From Saprospiraceae bacterium (GTDB lineage: Bacteria; Bacteroidota; Bacteroidia; Chitinophagales; Saprospiraceae): 64,000 nt of DNA. Shown piece after piece: positions 61,942 through 64,000 of the stretch (positions within the stretch are counted from its first letter, which is position 1; the number at the start of each line of letters is the position of its first letter). Location of the stretch: positions 1 through 64,000 of the forward strand of contig JALHQW010000020.1 of NCBI GenBank assembly GCA_022841745.1, in the 5' to 3' direction. The notes under the pieces were generated by a model. That model had not been told where the DNA came from. It did no database searches and was given only the letters and a program-made list of their open reading frames with translations. The position numbers and the translations under genes are program-made.

Positions 61942-62892
61942 ATGAAAAAATTGATTTTTGCGATGCTTGCAATGGGTTTGGCGGCATTGTACTTCTCCTG
62001 CCAAAAGGAGGAAAACCCAATAGTCCCAGCAGCCCAGGAGGAAATGCTCATCGGGCAGATTGTCGCAGCTACAAATGTGGAAATGGTTGGCATTGCGGAT
62101 TTGCCTTCGGGCATCAACAACTACGTGCAGCAAAACCATGCGCCTTTCGACATCGAGGCGGCGTACCATGCGCCCAATCTCGGCTATGAAGTGATGCTGG
62201 AAAACGGGCTTTGCCTTTTCTTCGGCACGAACGGCAACCACCTCAATCATGACGGCATGCACGGCGACGATGGCAATCACCACGGCGGTATGGGCCAGGG
62301 GTTCAACCACTGCATGGCTGGCGACACGCTGGACGCAGCCGACCTGCCGCAAGCTATCATCAATTACATCAACACAAATTATTCCGGCAACACAGTCCTC
62401 ACCGTTGTCGTCAAGCCCAGCGGCAAGTTGGGCGTAGAACTGAGCGGCGGTGCGATGCTGATGTTCTATCCCGATGGCAGCTTTATCCATTTGTGCGATG
62501 CACAGGGCGGCGGGGGCAATCATGGTCACGGGCATGGGAACATGGGCGGCCCAGGCTGGCATTGCGACCCCGGCAGCATGATGGGTGGTCAGGGACATGG
62601 AAACCACGGGGGAATGGGTGGTCAAGGTCATGGTAATCATGGCGGCATGGGCGGTCATCACGGGAACATGGGAACTCAGCCCGACTCGAACGAACCTTGC
62701 TGGGGCGGCACGGGAATTTCCATTGACAATTTTCCAACAGCCATTACTACCTACGTGAGCGCTAACCACCCGGACGCAACGGTGGTTCATGCCATGCAAA
62801 CCTTCGGTGGCGAGTATTTCTTGCGATTGTCGGATTGCGCAAGATTGGTTTTTGATGAGAATGGGAACATTCTTTTCGATAGTGGTGATTGA
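61942..62892 (+). CDS. PepSY-like lipoprotein with Gly/His/Met-rich repeats
   Basis: 316 aa. Lipoprotein signal (LAALYFSC, Cys20). Three PepSY-like repeats: ADLPSGINNYVQQNH (~52), ADLPQAIINYINTNY (~133) and DNFPTAITTYVSANHP (~256), each with a following beta-stranded half (e.g. FGGEYFLRLSD). Between repeats are Gly/His/Met-rich linkers: NHLNHDGMHGDDGNHHGGMGQGFNH and the tandem GGQGHGNHGGMGGQGHGNHGGMGGHHGN (in parts). Likely binds copper or zinc in the periplasm or on the surface. It follows the Zn/Cd ATPase. Confidence 0.8.
   Translation: MKKLIFAMLAMGLAALYFSCQKEENPIVPAAQEEMLIGQIVAATNVEMVGIADLPSGINNYVQQNHAPFDIEAAYHAPNLGYEVMLENGLCLFFGTNGNHLNHDGMHGDDGNHHGGMGQGFNHCMAGDTLDAADLPQAIINYINTNYSGNTVLTVVVKPSGKLGVELSGGAMLMFYPDGSFIHLCDAQGGGGNHGHGHGNMGGPGWHCDPGSMMGGQGHGNHGGMGGQGHGNHGGMGGHHGNMGTQPDSNEPCWGGTGISIDNFPTAITTYVSANHPDATVVHAMQTFGGEYFLRLSDCARLVFDENGNILFDSGD
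62581..62670 (+). repeat. Tandem DNA repeats coding for Gly/His/Met linker
   Basis: Two 33-bp units (ATGGGTGGTCAGGGACATGG... and ATGGGTGGTCAAGGTCATGG...) and a third degenerate one encode MGGQGHGNHGG, MGGQGHGNHGG and MGGHHGN. Synonymous differences show that they are not a very recent slip. Confidence 0.75.
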
Positions 62893-62930
62893 TGGTACGA
62901 GGTGATATTTGAAGGCAATTATTTGTACAA

Positions 62931-62970
62931 AAAAAACGCCCGTTTTCCATGTACGAAAACGGGCGTTTTT
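62931..62970. terminator. Strong bidirectional rho-independent terminator
   Basis: AAAAAACGCCCGTTTTC (62931-62947) and GAAAACGGGCGTTTTT (62954-62969) form a near-perfect stem with a 6-nt loop and A/T tails on both sides. Separates the metal genes from the recombinase. Confidence 0.9.
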
Positions 62971-63028
62971 ATTTCCACTTATTTTACCCTAAAATTGTGC
63001 ATTAAAAATCAACACAAACCTTTTTTTG

Positions 63029-63640
63029 ATGCAACCGAAGATTTACGCCTATATCCGCATTTCCAAAGACACTTCCGACGCCGAAAACCAGCGGCATGAA
63101 ATCCTGACGTTCTACAATAATAAGGTGTCGCCAGAATGGGTCGAAGAATTGGTAACTGGCAACTCCAATGCCGATGACCGCAAGCTCGGCGAACTCATCG
63201 AACGACTGCAAGCGGGCGATACGCTCGTGGTGGCGGACGTGAGCCGCCTCGGTCGCCGGTCGCTGGATGTGATGGAGACGGGTGCCCGCGTTGTGAAGAA
63301 GAAAGCCAGGCTCATCGCCTGCAAGTCCAAGCTCGAACTGAAGGATGACATCGGCAGCGAGGTGATGTTCTTCGCCCTCAGCCTCGCCGCCCGCATCGAG
63401 CGGGAGATGATTTCGGAACGCACCAAGGCGGCGCTAAACCGCAAACGGTCGGAGGGCATGGTGCTCGGCAGGCCCAAGGGCAGTACCAATATCAACAAAA
63501 CCCTGCTCGAAAACGAGGCGGACGTGCGGCGGCTCGTGGCGGCGGGGGTGAGCGTGAGCGCCATCGGGCGGGCATACAAGTTGAACCGCAGGACGGTGAC
63601 GGTGTTCTTGAAGGCGAAAGGGTTGGGATTGGGTAGCTAA
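63029..63640 (+). CDS. Serine recombinase (resolvase/invertase family)
   Basis: 203 aa from ATG 63029. Catalytic domain: IYAYIRISKD (Ser12 nucleophile), LQAGDTLVVADVSRLGRRSLDVME, and ERTKAALNRKRSEGMVLGRPKGS in the E-helix, then a C-terminal HTH (VSVSAIGRAYKLNRRTVTVFL). Length and order match Pin/resolvase-type enzymes that excise or invert DNA. No partner transposase is seen. It may act on this island, but no crossover site was identified. Confidence 0.85.
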   Translation: MQPKIYAYIRISKDTSDAENQRHEILTFYNNKVSPEWVEELVTGNSNADDRKLGELIERLQAGDTLVVADVSRLGRRSLDVMETGARVVKKKARLIACKSKLELKDDIGSEVMFFALSLAARIEREMISERTKAALNRKRSEGMVLGRPKGSTNINKTLLENEADVRRLVAAGVSVSAIGRAYKLNRRTVTVFLKAKGLGLGS

Positions 63641-63692
63641 ACCAGTTAACTTTTATGATGCTCTTCCGTTCAACAGTCCAAATCAAATCAAC

Positions 63693-64000
63693 ATGGATAC
63701 GCGGGCAGCTTTCAAAGAATTCATTCTTGAGTTCATCCCAATTAGTTACAGCCTTTCCCCAAAGCATTCCATCGAATTAAGGCGCTTTGCAGAAGTTCTA
63801 CAACTTGTCTTCAAAAAGAAGTTAGAAATGGAACTGCCCAAGGATGGCAGCTTCTATCTTGATTTGTTGCAGGAAATCGGTTATCCCCTGAAGTTTGAGT
63901 TGCCCGAAGATTATTTTAGGAAGCATACTGAGAAAGACTTCAACATGATTGGCCATTCCGTTAGAGTGCAATGCTCGCCAAAGGTGGTCAGGGAACTAAA
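63693..64000 (+). CDS. Hypothetical protein, runs off the end of the window
   Basis: Open to the last base, 102 codons, from ATG 63693: MDTRAAFKEFILEFIPISYS...LRRFAEVLQLVFKKKLEMELP and further. Hydrophilic, no signal or membrane segment, AT-richer than the rest. No family recognised. 52 bp after the recombinase. Confidence 0.65.
   Translation, partial: MDTRAAFKEFILEFIPISYSLSPKHSIELRRFAEVLQLVFKKKLEMELPKDGSFYLDLLQEIGYPLKFELPEDYFRKHTEKDFNMIGHSVRVQCSPKVVREL

Noticed and set aside
62581-62670. CRISPR-like repeat
   Set aside because: The repeats are tandem, without unique spacers, and code in frame for a Gly/His/Met linker.
63492-63767. Minus-strand 91-codon frame at the right edge
   Set aside because: It overlaps the end of the recombinase and the start of a plus-strand gene; Ser/Pro/Arg-rich without homology signs.

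Overview
The window comes from a GC-rich member of the Bacteroidota, most likely a Saprospiria or Lewinella-type lineage (lineage is inference). The evidence is at least eight secreted proteins ending in a type IX secretion system (T9SS) type A sorting domain, many Bacteroidota-style lipoproteins, Bacteroidota -7 promoter elements (TAnnTTTG), and families such as GDCCVxC, DUF6660 and DUF3703 proteins. Almost every gene is on the + strand. The one clear exception is a TonB-dependent receptor at 24.8-27.0 kb. I saw no rRNA, tRNA or CRISPR array.

The theme is copper and heavy-metal handling plus periplasmic or surface redox proteins. 0-5 kb: a T9SS beta-propeller (cut by the window edge), an MbnP-like copper protein with an MbnH/MauG-like di-haem enzyme, and a second di-haem peroxidase, with an AT-richer gene of unknown function inserted between the two peroxidases. 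5-11.4 kb: a small lipoprotein, a DUF2147 protein, a methyltransferase, a Crp/Fnr regulator broken by an in-frame TGA, a choice-of-anchor V T9SS protein with a haem-like CxxCH, a metalloprotease-like protein with an altered zinc motif, a coiled-coil lipoprotein and a DUF2231-DUF2911 fusion. 11.4-22.2 kb: a predicted HhH + PD-(D/E)XK nuclease, a galactose-oxidase-like copper radical oxidase, an M43 metalloprotease, an RloA/RloB (AbiL-type) defence pair, a multicopper oxidase, and a near-duplicate of the choice-of-anchor V protein.

22.2-50.6 kb is a dense metal-efflux block: a GDCCVxC membrane protein, a CopB-type P1B ATPase, the TonB receptor, an AraC regulator with a metal-binding-like N-terminus, an HMA-MauE membrane protein, and three RND systems. 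The first (28.8-35.9 kb) has the Cu/Ag (CusA) TM4 signature. The second (36.0-43.5 kb) includes an MFS exporter translationally overlapped with its RND pump and TolC. The third (44.4-50.1 kb) has a CzcA pump fused to its own TolC domain. Small His-rich or Cys-rich proteins lie between them.

50.9-64 kb: a secreted peptidylarginine/agmatine-deiminase-like enzyme, a small T9SS protein, small lipoproteins (one with a CX4CH haem-like motif), an intact Crp/Fnr regulator, a DUF1111 di-haem oxidoreductase - Rieske - porin operon, an AT-richer PLD-type nuclease candidate, a Zn/Cd-type P1B ATPase, a PepSY-like lipoprotein with Gly/His/Met-rich repeats, a strong terminator, a serine recombinase, and a gene that runs off the window.

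Taken together: the outer-membrane receptor and MbnP-like protein would bind or import metal, P1B ATPases would move it out of the cytoplasm, RND-TolC systems would pump it across the outer membrane, and copper oxidases would use or detoxify it outside the inner membrane. Nucleic-acid-processing or defence genes (3.3, 11.4, 16.9 and 58.7 kb) are scattered among these, and most are AT-richer than their neighbours, so the window looks like an accessory island assembled from several transfers.
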